NCBI RefSeq assembly: GCF_004116725.1
Contig: NZ_PDKG01000005.1
Location: forward strand, 62,001-126,000
Source: Arcobacter sp. CECT 8986
GTDB lineage: Bacteria; Campylobacterota; Campylobacteria; Campylobacterales; Arcobacteraceae
Direction: 5' to 3'
Length of the DNA stretch: 64,000 nt
The position numbers and the translations under genes are program-made. This document shows positions 35,976-44,930 of the stretch, in pieces. The notes under the pieces were generated by a model. It was not told the origin of the DNA and did not search any database. It worked only from the letters and a program-made list of their open reading frames with translations. Positions within the stretch are counted from its first letter, which is position 1. Each line of letters opens with the position of its first letter.

Positions 35976-37448
35976 ATGTTTGTAAGAAGTGAAGTAAAAA
36001 GTAAAATTGATAGTATTTGGAATAAATTTTGGAGTGGTGGAATTGCTAATCCACTTGATGCAATACAACAAATAACAGCACTAATATTTTTAAAACTTTT
36101 AAATGAAAATGATAATAAAGCTATTTTACAAAGTTCATTTACTGGTGAAAATTATGTTTCTATATTTGAAAATGACAAAATGGCTAAATGGGATAACTTC
36201 AAAGAGTTAGATAGTGAAACTATGCTTGAAACTATTAGAGATAATGCTTTTCCTTTTATTAAGAAATACAATGAAGGAAGTGAGTTTAATAAATCACTTA
36301 AAGATTTAGCTTTTATTATTACAAAACCATCTTTATTAAGTGAAACAGTTGATGGAATTGACCAAATATTTAATATCCTTGAAGAAGATGAAGAAGGGTT
36401 TATGGATAGTTTAGGAGATATGTATGAATATCTTTTAAGTGAAATAAGTTCAAGTGGTAAAAATGGACAATTTAGAACTCCAAGACATATAATTCAAATG
36501 ATAACTTCTCTTGTAAATCCTCAAATTGGTGAAAAAGTTTTTGACCCAAGTTGTGGAACAGCAGGATTTTTAGTAAGTGCTTATTCTCATATGCTTCAAC
36601 CATACACAGAAAAAGGTGGAAAACTAGGAGCTAATTTAACAGATACTAATTTATGGGATAAACTATCAAATGAAACATTCTATGGAAATGACAGTGATAT
36701 TTCAATGATTAGAATTTCAATGATGAATATGATGTTGCACGATATTTCTAATCCTCATATAAAACAAGCTGATACACTTTCAAAAGGTTATAATGAAAAA
36801 GATATGTATCAAGTAGTTTTAGCTAATCCACCATTTAAAGGAAGTATAGATAAGGAAGATCAAAATGAGAACTTCTCAATTACTTCAACTAAAACAGAAC
36901 TTCTATTTTTAGACTTAATTGAAAGAGTTTTAGATATTGGTGGTAGATGTGGGGTTATTATCCCTGATGGTGTTTTATTTGGAAGTAGTAAAGCCCATAA
37001 GACACTTAGAAAAAACCTTTTAGAGAAGAATGAGTTAAAAGCTGTTATTTCTATGCCAAGTGGAGTATTTAAACCTTATGCAGGAGTATCAACAGCTGTT
37101 TTAGTTTTTGTAAAAGGTGGAACTACTTCAAAAGTTTGGTTCTATGATATGGAAGCAGATGGATATAGTTTAGATGACAAAAGAAATAAAATTGAACAAA
37201 ATGATATACCTGATATTTTAGAACAATATACTAAAAAAGATAATGAAGATTATAAAGATACTAAAAAACATTTCTTTGTTGATATTAAAGATATTAAAGA
37301 TAATGACTATGACTTATCAATCAATAGATATAAAACTATTGAATATGAAGAAGTTGAATATGTTCCAACAGAAGAAATTTTAGCTGAAATTGAGAGTTTA
37401 TCAAGTGATATAAATAAAGATTTAGGTGAGTTGAAAAGTTTAATATAA
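35976..37448 (+). CDS. hsdM: Type I restriction enzyme, M (N6-adenine methylase) subunit
   Basis: A 490-residue HsdM that modifies the host's own sites. It has the N-terminal helical bundle of N6_N4-methylases (WNKFWSGGIANPLDAIQQITALIFLKLL), SAM-binding motif I FDPSCGTAGF, catalytic NPPF at 284-287 and the downstream RCGVIIPDGVLFG segment. Full length. Its place fourth in the operon, after hsdR and hsdS, is unusual, because hsdM normally precedes hsdS so that the methylase appears first. Confidence 0.95.
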   Translation: MFVRSEVKSKIDSIWNKFWSGGIANPLDAIQQITALIFLKLLNENDNKAILQSSFTGENYVSIFENDKMAKWDNFKELDSETMLETIRDNAFPFIKKYNEGSEFNKSLKDLAFIITKPSLLSETVDGIDQIFNILEEDEEGFMDSLGDMYEYLLSEISSSGKNGQFRTPRHIIQMITSLVNPQIGEKVFDPSCGTAGFLVSAYSHMLQPYTEKGGKLGANLTDTNLWDKLSNETFYGNDSDISMIRISMMNMMLHDISNPHIKQADTLSKGYNEKDMYQVVLANPPFKGSIDKEDQNENFSITSTKTELLFLDLIERVLDIGGRCGVIIPDGVLFGSSKAHKTLRKNLLEKNELKAVISMPSGVFKPYAGVSTAVLVFVKGGTTSKVWFYDMEADGYSLDDKRNKIEQNDIPDILEQYTKKDNEDYKDTKKHFFVDIKDIKDNDYDLSINRYKTIEYEEVEYVPTEEILAEIESLSSDINKDLGELKSLI

Positions 37449-37457
37449 AGGCTAATA

Positions 37458-38465
37458 ATGAATGAATTAAAAAATATCAATCAAATTGAATTACACTATT
37501 TTTTTAATGATAAAAGCCATACATTAGATGCATTTACAAGAAATAAATGTGAAGCAGAATTTTTACTAATAGTAAAAGAAGTTCTAACAACTTTTGATAT
37601 TGAAATTGATGTAAATTGTATAACACCACAAGATGGTGGTTTTAAGGAAATTTGGGAGTTTTTAGGAAAAAATTCACCTCAAATATCTGCAATTAGTGCT
37701 ATTGTTTCTCCTATTATTGCAATAACTTTGTATTTACTTAGTCAAGAACCAAAACAAGATAATGAATTATTACTTTTACAAAAAGAAGAATTAAGACTTT
37801 CAATTGAAGAAAAAAAATTAAAATTAAAAAATTTAGAGAAATCTAATGAAAATACTGAAAAACTGACAACAGAAGAAATCTTATCTATTGTTAAACTTTT
37901 TGAAAATAATTTTAAAATTATTAAGCACAGATCAAATTTTTATGAAAATATTTCAAAAGTTGAAAAAGTCACAAAAATTACTACTTCAACTATGTATAAC
38001 TACAATATAGTTGAAGAATTTAAAACAATAGAGAAAAATGAATTTCCAAAATTCATAGTTTTAAAAAATGACTTACCATTAGAAATAATAGAAGATGCAG
38101 AAATTGAAATAATTTCACCTATCTTAAAACAAGGTAATTTTAAATGGAAAGGTATATATAAAGATGAACAAATAGATTTTTATATGAAAGATAAGGAATT
38201 TAAAAAATCAATTTTTGAAGGTAAAGTATCATTTAGTTCAGGCTTTAACATAAAATGTGTTTTAGAAATAAAAAGTGTTTTGGATGAAGTTGGAAATATA
38301 AAAATAAAGAGTTATTCTGTCACAACAGTAATTGCAGAACTAATATTTGATAACAATAAAACAACAGAAAAACAAACTAATCAAGGAAAACAATATTTAA
38401 GTAGAAAAAAGGAATTGGAACAGCCTAACTTGTTTGACTTAGTTGCTAAAAGTGATAAAAAATAA
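37458..38465 (+). CDS. One-TM protein of unknown function at the end of the restriction operon
   Basis: A 335-residue protein starting 9 nt after hsdM. The first 70 residues are a small alpha/beta domain; a hydrophobic helix follows (about 76-94, ISAISAIVSPIIAITLYLL), then a Lys/Glu coiled coil (about 100-135) and a beta-rich C-terminal domain (about 140-320) ending in a polar tail. This membrane helix plus coiled coil plus beta domain layout recalls uncharacterised proteins of mobile elements. No catalytic motif is visible. Its tight linkage suggests a role in the defence operon, possibly as a membrane effector or a passenger; this is inference. Confidence 0.6.
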   Translation: MNELKNINQIELHYFFNDKSHTLDAFTRNKCEAEFLLIVKEVLTTFDIEIDVNCITPQDGGFKEIWEFLGKNSPQISAISAIVSPIIAITLYLLSQEPKQDNELLLLQKEELRLSIEEKKLKLKNLEKSNENTEKLTTEEILSIVKLFENNFKIIKHRSNFYENISKVEKVTKITTSTMYNYNIVEEFKTIEKNEFPKFIVLKNDLPLEIIEDAEIEIISPILKQGNFKWKGIYKDEQIDFYMKDKEFKKSIFEGKVSFSSGFNIKCVLEIKSVLDEVGNIKIKSYSVTTVIAELIFDNNKTTEKQTNQGKQYLSRKKELEQPNLFDLVAKSDKK

Positions 38466-38513
38466 TTTTACAAACCTTATAAATTGATATATCATTTTAA
38501 ACACTTGAAGTAA

Positions 38514-38553
38514 TACATTTTTTCTATAAAGTGCTACATTTTATAAAAAAGTG
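38514..38553 (+). repeat. Two iteron-like direct repeats before the rep gene
   Basis: Two imperfect tandem copies of 20 and 19 nt, each beginning TACATTTT and ending AAGTG, separated by one C. They overlap the likely rep promoter (TATAAT at 38564-38569). Rep_3-type initiators bind such iterons to start replication and to repress their own gene. Only two copies are seen, so an operator is as likely as an origin. Confidence 0.5.
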
Positions 38554-38554
38554 T
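38542..38554 (+). repeat. Copy 2 of repeated word, in front of rep
   Basis: TATAAAAAAGTGT, the same 13 nt as near both ends of the element, here forming the 3' half of the second iteron-like repeat. Confidence 0.5.
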
Positions 38555-38589
38555 TTTTCTTCTTATAATAAATCAAAAAGGTGTTTAAT

Positions 38590-39615
38590 TTGATAGAAAA
38601 GAAACTCTACAAACCAAGAAGTCTCATTTTTTGTAAAGATAGAACTAATCACAAAGAAAGAATTATTTATAATTATTTACTATTTAGATTAAAGCAAGAA
38701 AAACAAGATATTTTAAAAGAGAAAAATGAAGTTGAACAAATAGGATATAGATATAAAGGACACTATTTAAAAATCACCTTCAAAGAATTAAGAGAACATT
38801 TAAATCTCACAAAGAAAAAAGACATTATAAAAATGTTTGATAATTTAAGACAAATAGATGTGAATATACAATTTTTAAATGAATCTAACTTAAACATTGG
38901 AAGAAAAGATAAAACTAAATTCACTGCAAAACTTATTGGTGATATTAAAGAATATAATAGTGAAGATGGCTTCTTTGAATTGACATTTTCACCTATAATT
39001 GTTGATTTAGTAATTGATACAAAGGACTATACTCTTTTACTTATCAAAGACTTAATAAAATTTAAATCAAAATATTCACTTATTATATATGAGATACTAA
39101 AATCTTCTTATGTTCCTCATTTTAACAATAATAAACCTTTGAAAATGAGTTTATATGATTTTAAATCATTGCTAAATGTTGAGAATTATAATATTTCTAA
39201 TTTAAAACAAAGAGTTTTAAACAAAGCCAAAATTGAAATTAAAAAAGAAACTAATTATTCTTTTGAATACAAATTTTTAACTGGTGATGTGGGCAAAAGT
39301 TTTCAATATATAGAACTTATATTTGATACAAAAAATTCTATAAAAAATGAAAGTTTCATAGAGAATAAAAAAGTTAAAAATTTAACACAAAAAGAATTAG
39401 CTTTTTTAATAAAAAATAAACTCCCTCAAAATCTATATATTGAACAATTAAATGAGGAAATTAAAGAACTTCAAAAAGCTTTATCTATTCAAACAAAAAA
39501 AGCAAATCAAGCAATAGATGAGTTAGACTCTAATTATCAAGAAAACCTTGAATTACCTATTGAAGATTTTGATAACTTTGATTATGAAGAACTAGATAAT
39601 GAAGTGTGTTTTTGA
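38590..39615 (+). CDS. Rep_3-like replication initiator
   Basis: A 341-residue protein resembling plasmid RepB/Rep_3 initiators: two winged-helix-like halves (ITFKELREHLNLTKKKDIIKMF and SKYSLIIYEILKS with LYDFKSLL) and the FELTFSPIIVDL segment between them. TTG 38590 is preferred because AAGGTG stands just before it; GTG 38581 is an alternative adding three residues. Iteron-like repeats lie immediately upstream. The C-terminal 70 residues are acidic and coiled. It would allow the excised circle to replicate. Its 3' end overlaps the convergent WYL gene by 34 nt. Confidence 0.8.
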   Translation: MIEKKLYKPRSLIFCKDRTNHKERIIYNYLLFRLKQEKQDILKEKNEVEQIGYRYKGHYLKITFKELREHLNLTKKKDIIKMFDNLRQIDVNIQFLNESNLNIGRKDKTKFTAKLIGDIKEYNSEDGFFELTFSPIIVDLVIDTKDYTLLLIKDLIKFKSKYSLIIYEILKSSYVPHFNNNKPLKMSLYDFKSLLNVENYNISNLKQRVLNKAKIEIKKETNYSFEYKFLTGDVGKSFQYIELIFDTKNSIKNESFIENKKVKNLTQKELAFLIKNKLPQNLYIEQLNEEIKELQKALSIQTKKANQAIDELDSNYQENLELPIEDFDNFDYEELDNEVCF

Positions 39616-40937
39616 ATTTTTTCATTTACAAAATCATTTAAAGAAATAGGGGTTAAAACCTTTACTTCTCCCAAGCATTTTAAAACTGAACTTGATGCAT
39701 TGGTTATTGTATCATTTCCAACAACATAAAACTTATTATCTTTTGCTTTGTATTTATATACTTCTTCAAAATATTTTAACTCATCTTCTGTTTTAAAAAT
39801 TGATTGATTTTGTAAAGGTTTATATAAAAAATACTCTAATAAATTAGTATTACATTCTAAAATAATTTGTTCTTTATCTTCAATAATTTTAGTTTCTAAC
39901 TTTTCTAAAATTTCTGTTTTTAGATAATAGTTTTGTACAAGTTTAAACTCTATCTCTTTTAAAATATTTAATTGTTTAGGTGTTGTATATTTGATTAAAT
40001 ATTCCCTTGCAGGAATACCTTCATCATTTATAGCATGAATATTTGAAAGATTGATTTCTCTTATTTTTGATATATTTATTTTCTCTTTTGTCTTATTATA
40101 ATCATAATATTCAATAGTTCTTGAATTATCTTTATTGATAGTGATTTTAATTGGGGAAATAGTTTTATTAGTAAATGTATCTCCTCTCCCATCAGTGATT
40201 ATAGTAATTTTTTCACCTTTATTTATTGCTTTTAAAATTTCATATTCAATACTGTAATTAATACTTGAAAACTCAATTGGCTTTAAAAACTCAAATATTA
40301 CTTTTTCTATGATTTCAAAAAAGTCATCAGTTGAAATACCTTTATTACTTTTTAGATATGCCACTAAAAGTGGTGATAACTCTTTTAGAAGACTTTTATT
40401 ATGAATATAATATTTCCTATATTCATTAAACCATTTATCAAAGTCAATTTTATATAAAGTGTTAAATTTACTTTTCATAATATAATCTGCAATTTGTAAG
40501 CATTTAATATTAGCAAGTGAGCGTTTTGTTAAATCTTTATTATCAACATCACTTGAAAAATCAAACATTTCATCATAAATAGATTTACTATTTACCTCTT
40601 TATTTAATTCATCAATTAAAATTTTTAGTATTTCTACAATTGCTTCATTTAGATTACTTTCTTTTGGAAGATATTTTTCACAAGAACCCATAAAAGAAGT
40701 AAGTAAGTTATCTAAAATATGTGAAATTTCTTCTTTTTTTCTTATTGTAAATTTTCTTTTTGCAGTAGAGTCTTGTGAAGTATTTGTATTTAAATAAATA
40801 TCTTCATATATTTTATCAACTAAATTTTTATACAACTCACCTTGAAAATCTTCATTTAGTAATGAAGTGATATTTATTCCATTATCACTTATAAAAACTT
40901 TTAATTTTTCATCAATTAAATTATTTACATTTATCAA
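39582..40937 (-). CDS. WYL-domain regulator-like protein
   Basis: A 451-residue protein. Residues about 230-310 look like a WYL domain (YEILKAINKGEKITI ... PIKITIN ... INISKIREI), and the end (ILECNTNLLEYFLY ... SVLKCLGEVKVLTPISLNDFV) fits the WCX extension that follows WYL in transcription factors. The first 220 residues are helical without a clear winged helix-turn-helix. WYL proteins sense nucleic-acid-type ligands and often control defence genes. TTG 40937 is the start, with AAAAGG 6 nt before it. Divergent from the Dam-like gene, it overlaps rep by 34 nt at its 3' end, which invites antisense effects. Confidence 0.6.
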   Translation of the reverse strand: MINVNNLIDEKLKVFISDNGINITSLLNEDFQGELYKNLVDKIYEDIYLNTNTSQDSTAKRKFTIRKKEEISHILDNLLTSFMGSCEKYLPKESNLNEAIVEILKILIDELNKEVNSKSIYDEMFDFSSDVDNKDLTKRSLANIKCLQIADYIMKSKFNTLYKIDFDKWFNEYRKYYIHNKSLLKELSPLLVAYLKSNKGISTDDFFEIIEKVIFEFLKPIEFSSINYSIEYEILKAINKGEKITIITDGRGDTFTNKTISPIKITINKDNSRTIEYYDYNKTKEKINISKIREINLSNIHAINDEGIPAREYLIKYTTPKQLNILKEIEFKLVQNYYLKTEILEKLETKIIEDKEQIILECNTNLLEYFLYKPLQNQSIFKTEDELKYFEEVYKYKAKDNKFYVVGNDTITNASSSVLKCLGEVKVLTPISLNDFVNEKIQKHTSLSSSS

Positions 40938-40990
40938 GAAATACCTTTTAAAATTTATAATTTCCCATTTTATCGAATAATCACTTGTGT

Positions 40991-41000
40991 GCTAATTAGC
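40991..41000. promoter_or_regulatory. Palindrome in the divergent WYL/methylase promoter region
   Basis: GCTAATTAGC is a perfect 10-bp palindrome centred in the 112-nt gap between the divergent WYL gene and the Dam-like gene. It is a candidate operator for the WYL protein. No other evidence. Confidence 0.35.
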
Positions 41001-41049
41001 CCTGCTATTTTGTAAAAATTGTATTACAAATTAAAAAGAAGGAATACAA

Positions 41050-42432
41050 ATGGCAAATTTTAACAATAAAATTTATAAAAGAACAGTTGCATTAAATGTA
41101 AATAATAAAGAACAAAAAAATGATTTTATTTCAAAAAAAGAATCAAAATCAGTTCTCAAATTAGTATCAGAAAAAAACATAAATGAAAATGAAGATTTTA
41201 TGGAAAAAGGTTTTACTAAATATCAAAATGAGATTTATGAAAGGGGTTTAAATTTAATTACAAAAGAACAGTTAGATAAACCATTTTTATCTGCTTGTTC
41301 TTATAGAACTTTATCTTTACTTACTTATTGTAGGGACAAAAATCTATTTGATAAAATCAATAATTTTACAGATGAAGAGTATTTAGAATTTCTAAAAGAT
41401 AAAAACTCAGAAATTATAAATAGTAAATCATTTAATGATAGTGGAGATTTTAAAAGATTTCCTCTTATTGTTATTGCAGGTGGCAAGCAAAATCATAAAT
41501 ATTTACAACAAGATATATTAGAAAAAATACTACAGGTATCAAAATGTGTATGCTCATACTATGAGCCATTTGCAGGTGGTTTAGGTAGTGTTTATAATTC
41601 ACTTCCTATTTTACTTGAAAATGGAATTGAGGATATTTATATTTCAGATATAAATCCTTCAATTATAAATACTTATAGACAAGTTCAAAGAAATCATAAA
41701 TCTGTTCAAAGGGAACTTGCAAAAATTGAACTTGATTTTTTTAGAGAGTATGGAAAACTACACGCTTCAAATAAAGAAGAATTAAAAGCTTTTTTTCAAA
41801 AAAAACTTAAAGAATTAAATGAGTTAGAGAAGAAAAAAAGAATGAATGCTAAAAGAGCAGCTTTATTCTTATATCTAATGAATATCTGTCAAGGTGGAAT
41901 GAATAACTATGATATGGAAACAAAAACAAATAAGTTTAATTCTTCTTTTGATGGAATAAAACATAAGAAAATAGCATTTATTATAAATAAAGTTGAAATC
42001 TATCACCAAATCTTTAAACTTGCAAAATTTCAATTTAGAGTTAAAAGATATCAAACTGTTCTAAAAAATATCAAAAATGATAATACTGCTTTTGTATTAC
42101 TTGACCCTGAGTATGTTGAGTATGGTGAAGAGGTTATTAAAAGTTGTAAGCATACTTATACAAGTGAAGGAAAAGGTTTTAATCATTTAGAGGTTTTAAG
42201 ACTATTGAACAGAGGTAAAAATCCATTTATATATTACAACAATCAACATAAGGTTATTGAAGAGTTTTCTTTAAAAAATGGTTTTAAATACCATAAAGAA
42301 GATGTTGAATATACAAATGGAAATAAACCAAAACCTAGTGTTGAAATACTTATGTATAGCAGTAGAAAAACTATTTCTAATACTCTTTCTATGGGTATTA
42401 GATTAGAAGAAAATGTTGAGCTTGTAGCTTAA
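41050..42432 (+). CDS. Dam-family adenine methylase with altered catalytic motif
   Basis: A 460-residue protein. The N-terminal 130 residues are unlike Dam and may be a separate domain. The rest follows the D12-class layout: motif I YYEPFAGGLGSVY (residues 170-182), YISDINPSIINTYRQV, and NHLEVLRLLNRGKNPFIYY at the C-terminal end. The catalytic motif, DPPY in active enzymes, reads DPEY at 352-355, replacing the second proline with a glutamate. The frame is otherwise intact. It may be a methylase with changed chemistry or a DNA-binding relative that protects or regulates the element. It is monocistronic or leads the two small genes after it. Confidence 0.78.
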   Translation: MANFNNKIYKRTVALNVNNKEQKNDFISKKESKSVLKLVSEKNINENEDFMEKGFTKYQNEIYERGLNLITKEQLDKPFLSACSYRTLSLLTYCRDKNLFDKINNFTDEEYLEFLKDKNSEIINSKSFNDSGDFKRFPLIVIAGGKQNHKYLQQDILEKILQVSKCVCSYYEPFAGGLGSVYNSLPILLENGIEDIYISDINPSIINTYRQVQRNHKSVQRELAKIELDFFREYGKLHASNKEELKAFFQKKLKELNELEKKKRMNAKRAALFLYLMNICQGGMNNYDMETKTNKFNSSFDGIKHKKIAFIINKVEIYHQIFKLAKFQFRVKRYQTVLKNIKNDNTAFVLLDPEYVEYGEEVIKSCKHTYTSEGKGFNHLEVLRLLNRGKNPFIYYNNQHKVIEEFSLKNGFKYHKEDVEYTNGNKPKPSVEILMYSSRKTISNTLSMGIRLEENVELVA

Positions 42433-42452
42433 ATAAATTGAAAGGATTAAAT

Positions 42453-42620
42453 GTGAAACAAATTATTGAAAAAGATAGACAAATCTTAAAAGAAAATGGT
42501 TTTGAATATATAACTATTTATAGTAATGGTTCTATTAGGTTGCCTAAGACTGCATTATGTTTAGGATTAGGGAAAAAATTAAAAGACTTAGGTATTAAGT
42601 CTAAAATTAAAGCTTGGTAA
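42453..42620 (+). CDS. Small protein of unknown function
   Basis: A 55-residue basic protein. GTG 42453 is chosen because AAAGGA lies 6 nt before it; the in-frame TTG 42438 lies upstream of that site. The sequence has a beta-helix look (FEYITIYSNGSIRL, LCLGLGKKLKDLG). It lies between the Dam-like gene and a 272-residue unknown, in the same direction, so it is probably in one transcript. Family not recognised. Confidence 0.5.
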   Translation: MKQIIEKDRQILKENGFEYITIYSNGSIRLPKTALCLGLGKKLKDLGIKSKIKAW

Positions 42621-42630
42621 GGAATATATA

Positions 42631-43449
42631 ATGAAAAATGTAAAAAATTTAATTGTTATTATTGTGCAGTTTATTACTCAATTATCTATTGATGTAAAGA
42701 AATTAAAAAACTTTGATAAAAAGTTTTATTTATCATTGAAAAAAACTGTAAATGATGAGTTAAAAAGAAAAATTTTAACTATTGATACAAATAGTTGTTA
42801 TAACATGGATGATAATCTGGTATCTTTTTGTTTTATGAATTTATTTAAAACAGAAGTAGAAGTTTATATGTCTGATAATAAATCAATTATCTATGATAAA
42901 CTAATCAAAGATAATGAATTTATGATTTTTTTCACTAAGCTTGTAATTTTTGAAAAAGTCAATTTTAATTCAAATTTACAATCAGAATTTAGAAATTTCT
43001 ATAAATTATGTTTTGGTGATATTAGAGCAATTGTTATGTCATATGCTTTAATAAAAGAGAAAAACTTAACAACACAAAAAATGTTAAACTTTTTATCATT
43101 TTTTCTAAAAGGTTCTAGTATTGATATTTTAAATACAAATATTTCTGATAGTAAATTAAAACAAATAGAAATGATTACTACTGGTGTTAAGTTTGAAAAA
43201 ATGATAGATATTGCAAATAATAGTGATTCTGTCAATACAAGTAATCAAAAAAGTAAAACAGTATTTGATATAACAGATTCAATGTCAAACAGAATAAGAA
43301 TTAAATATATAAGTGGCAAAAATTATAAACACACCAATGGACATAAAAGTCCAGAAACTCATATTAGAAATGGTCACTTTAAATGCTTGAGAAATGGTGA
43401 AATTAGATGGATTCCAGAAACTATTGTCAATGGTGGTAAAGCTGCTTAA
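42631..43449 (+). CDS. Element protein with C-terminal His-rich beta motif
   Basis: A 272-residue protein, AAGGA 8 nt before ATG. The first 200 residues are helical with no known motif. The last 45 contain THIRNGHFKCLRNGEIRWIP, a pattern (H-x-R-x-GH-x-R/K ... G ... WI/V) that I have seen at the C-termini of many plasmid and phage proteins of unknown role. Its stop overlaps that of the convergent relaxase gene by 3 nt. Function unknown. Confidence 0.55.
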   Translation: MKNVKNLIVIIVQFITQLSIDVKKLKNFDKKFYLSLKKTVNDELKRKILTIDTNSCYNMDDNLVSFCFMNLFKTEVEVYMSDNKSIIYDKLIKDNEFMIFFTKLVIFEKVNFNSNLQSEFRNFYKLCFGDIRAIVMSYALIKEKNLTTQKMLNFLSFFLKGSSIDILNTNISDSKLKQIEMITTGVKFEKMIDIANNSDSVNTSNQKSKTVFDITDSMSNRIRIKYISGKNYKHTNGHKSPETHIRNGHFKCLRNGEIRWIPETIVNGGKAA

Positions 43450-44930
43450 TAAGGTTTCAAATCCCTTCTAGGAGACATATCAAACATAGGAGTTATTGAA
43501 GATTTTAAATCTTCATTGACTCCTTTTTTTTGTTCAAATTTTTGAGATAAAATATCTAAAATCTTTTCAAGTAAAAGTTCTGAAATGATTTTAAGAGTTT
43601 CTTTTAAATCTCTCACAAAACTAATAATTGGTTTTATAAAAAGTGGTGTAATGGTTGGAACAAAACAAGCATTTATTAAAAAATCCACTGTATCACCTGC
43701 AAATTTTGTAGCAGGATTTATAAACTTATAATTATTCTTTTTATCTTTATAGATTAAAAAAGTATCTTTATTTTTATTATTTTGAATAATAGAAAAACTA
43801 TCTTCTCTTTGAACCTCTGAAAAATTAAAAAATTTGGTAGCAATTTTTGAAATGTCAGATTTATTTAAAAGCTGTAAATCTTCAAAAAATTGTTTGTTTT
43901 GAGATATAAAAGTAGGGTATGTATAATTTAAACTTTTTGAAGGTGTAAATGATTTAATTAAATCTTCTTTTGGCTCTTCAATATTATTTAACTTATTAAG
44001 TGCTTTTTGTCTTGAATTTGATAGTCTATTTTCAATATGGGTTTTATATTTTCCATTTTCTATATCAAGTTTATTTCTTAATTCTAATAATCTGTTTGAA
44101 CTTAAATCAACTTCTTTTTTTGAATATAAATACTCCTCAAAATTAAACTTCTCATATATCTTTTCATTATTTTTATTTAGAGTATATTTCAAATCACCAC
44201 TATTAAAAATAGGACTAAATACCCTTTGTTTTGTTCCTGAATTGTGTTTTATTGTTGCATAGAATTTGTCATTTTTATAGTCATAACCAAATTTTTCAAT
44301 ATTGACTGTATCTTTTAGGTAATCCAATAATTCTGTATGGGTTTTAAAATGATGTAAATTTGAGTTTATATGATTTAATAGTTGTTCTTCAAATTGTGCT
44401 TTATCTTTTTTAGTTTTAATTAAACTTGTATCAACTTTCCAATTTTTTGTAATTGCATTTGTTTTATCTGTTGGTTTTAAACTCTTTACTGTTGGTGAAG
44501 CTAAATTGTATTTTGTATCTAAATAATCTCTTATTAGTTCAAATCTCTTTCTATCTCTTTTATCAAAGTATAAATCAAGTTTTGTGTTAGTTAGTAAATT
44601 CTTTTTTGGTATCATACAATGAAAATGAGTGTTGTTAGTATCTTGGTGTAAAACTGCACTAATATTTACTTCATCTTCTCTATAAGCATCAAATAACTCT
44701 TTTTTTAAATCTTTATATATAGATGTTGCTGTTTCATTATCATATTTATTTTTTAGTGAAACAATAATATGAAAATGTTTATCTTTATATTTTGTATTTT
44801 GAGATATTTGTTTAGTAAGGTTTAAATCACCATCTAAAATAAATACCTTTTCTTTATCTCTTTTATTGTCATTTCCATTTACTAAATAATCTGCAAGATT
44901 TCCACTACCACTATTTACTGTTATTACCAT
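43446..44930 (-). CDS. MobA-type relaxase
   Basis: A 494-residue DNA-nicking relaxase for conjugative mobilisation. The metal-binding motif is HQDTNNTHFHCMIP, with His95, His102 and His104, close to the HxDxxxxHxH of MOBP and MOBV relaxases; a conserved Lys follows in PKKNLL. The nucleophile Tyr should be near the N-terminus, where Tyr15 (DYLVNG) is the candidate. The C-terminal half is helical with one hydrophobic stretch (CFVPTITPLFIKPII). The start overlaps mobC by 20 nt. The oriT candidate lies upstream of the operon. The element would need a helper's type IV secretion system. Confidence 0.85.
   Translation of the reverse strand: MVITVNSGSGNLADYLVNGNDNKRDKEKVFILDGDLNLTKQISQNTKYKDKHFHIIVSLKNKYDNETATSIYKDLKKELFDAYREDEVNISAVLHQDTNNTHFHCMIPKKNLLTNTKLDLYFDKRDRKRFELIRDYLDTKYNLASPTVKSLKPTDKTNAITKNWKVDTSLIKTKKDKAQFEEQLLNHINSNLHHFKTHTELLDYLKDTVNIEKFGYDYKNDKFYATIKHNSGTKQRVFSPIFNSGDLKYTLNKNNEKIYEKFNFEEYLYSKKEVDLSSNRLLELRNKLDIENGKYKTHIENRLSNSRQKALNKLNNIEEPKEDLIKSFTPSKSLNYTYPTFISQNKQFFEDLQLLNKSDISKIATKFFNFSEVQREDSFSIIQNNKNKDTFLIYKDKKNNYKFINPATKFAGDTVDFLINACFVPTITPLFIKPIISFVRDLKETLKIISELLLEKILDILSQKFEQKKGVNEDLKSSITPMFDMSPRRDLKPY

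Noticed and set aside
38514-38553. CRISPR-type repeat array
   Set aside because: Only two imperfect repeats with a 1-nt gap; no spacers and no cas genes.
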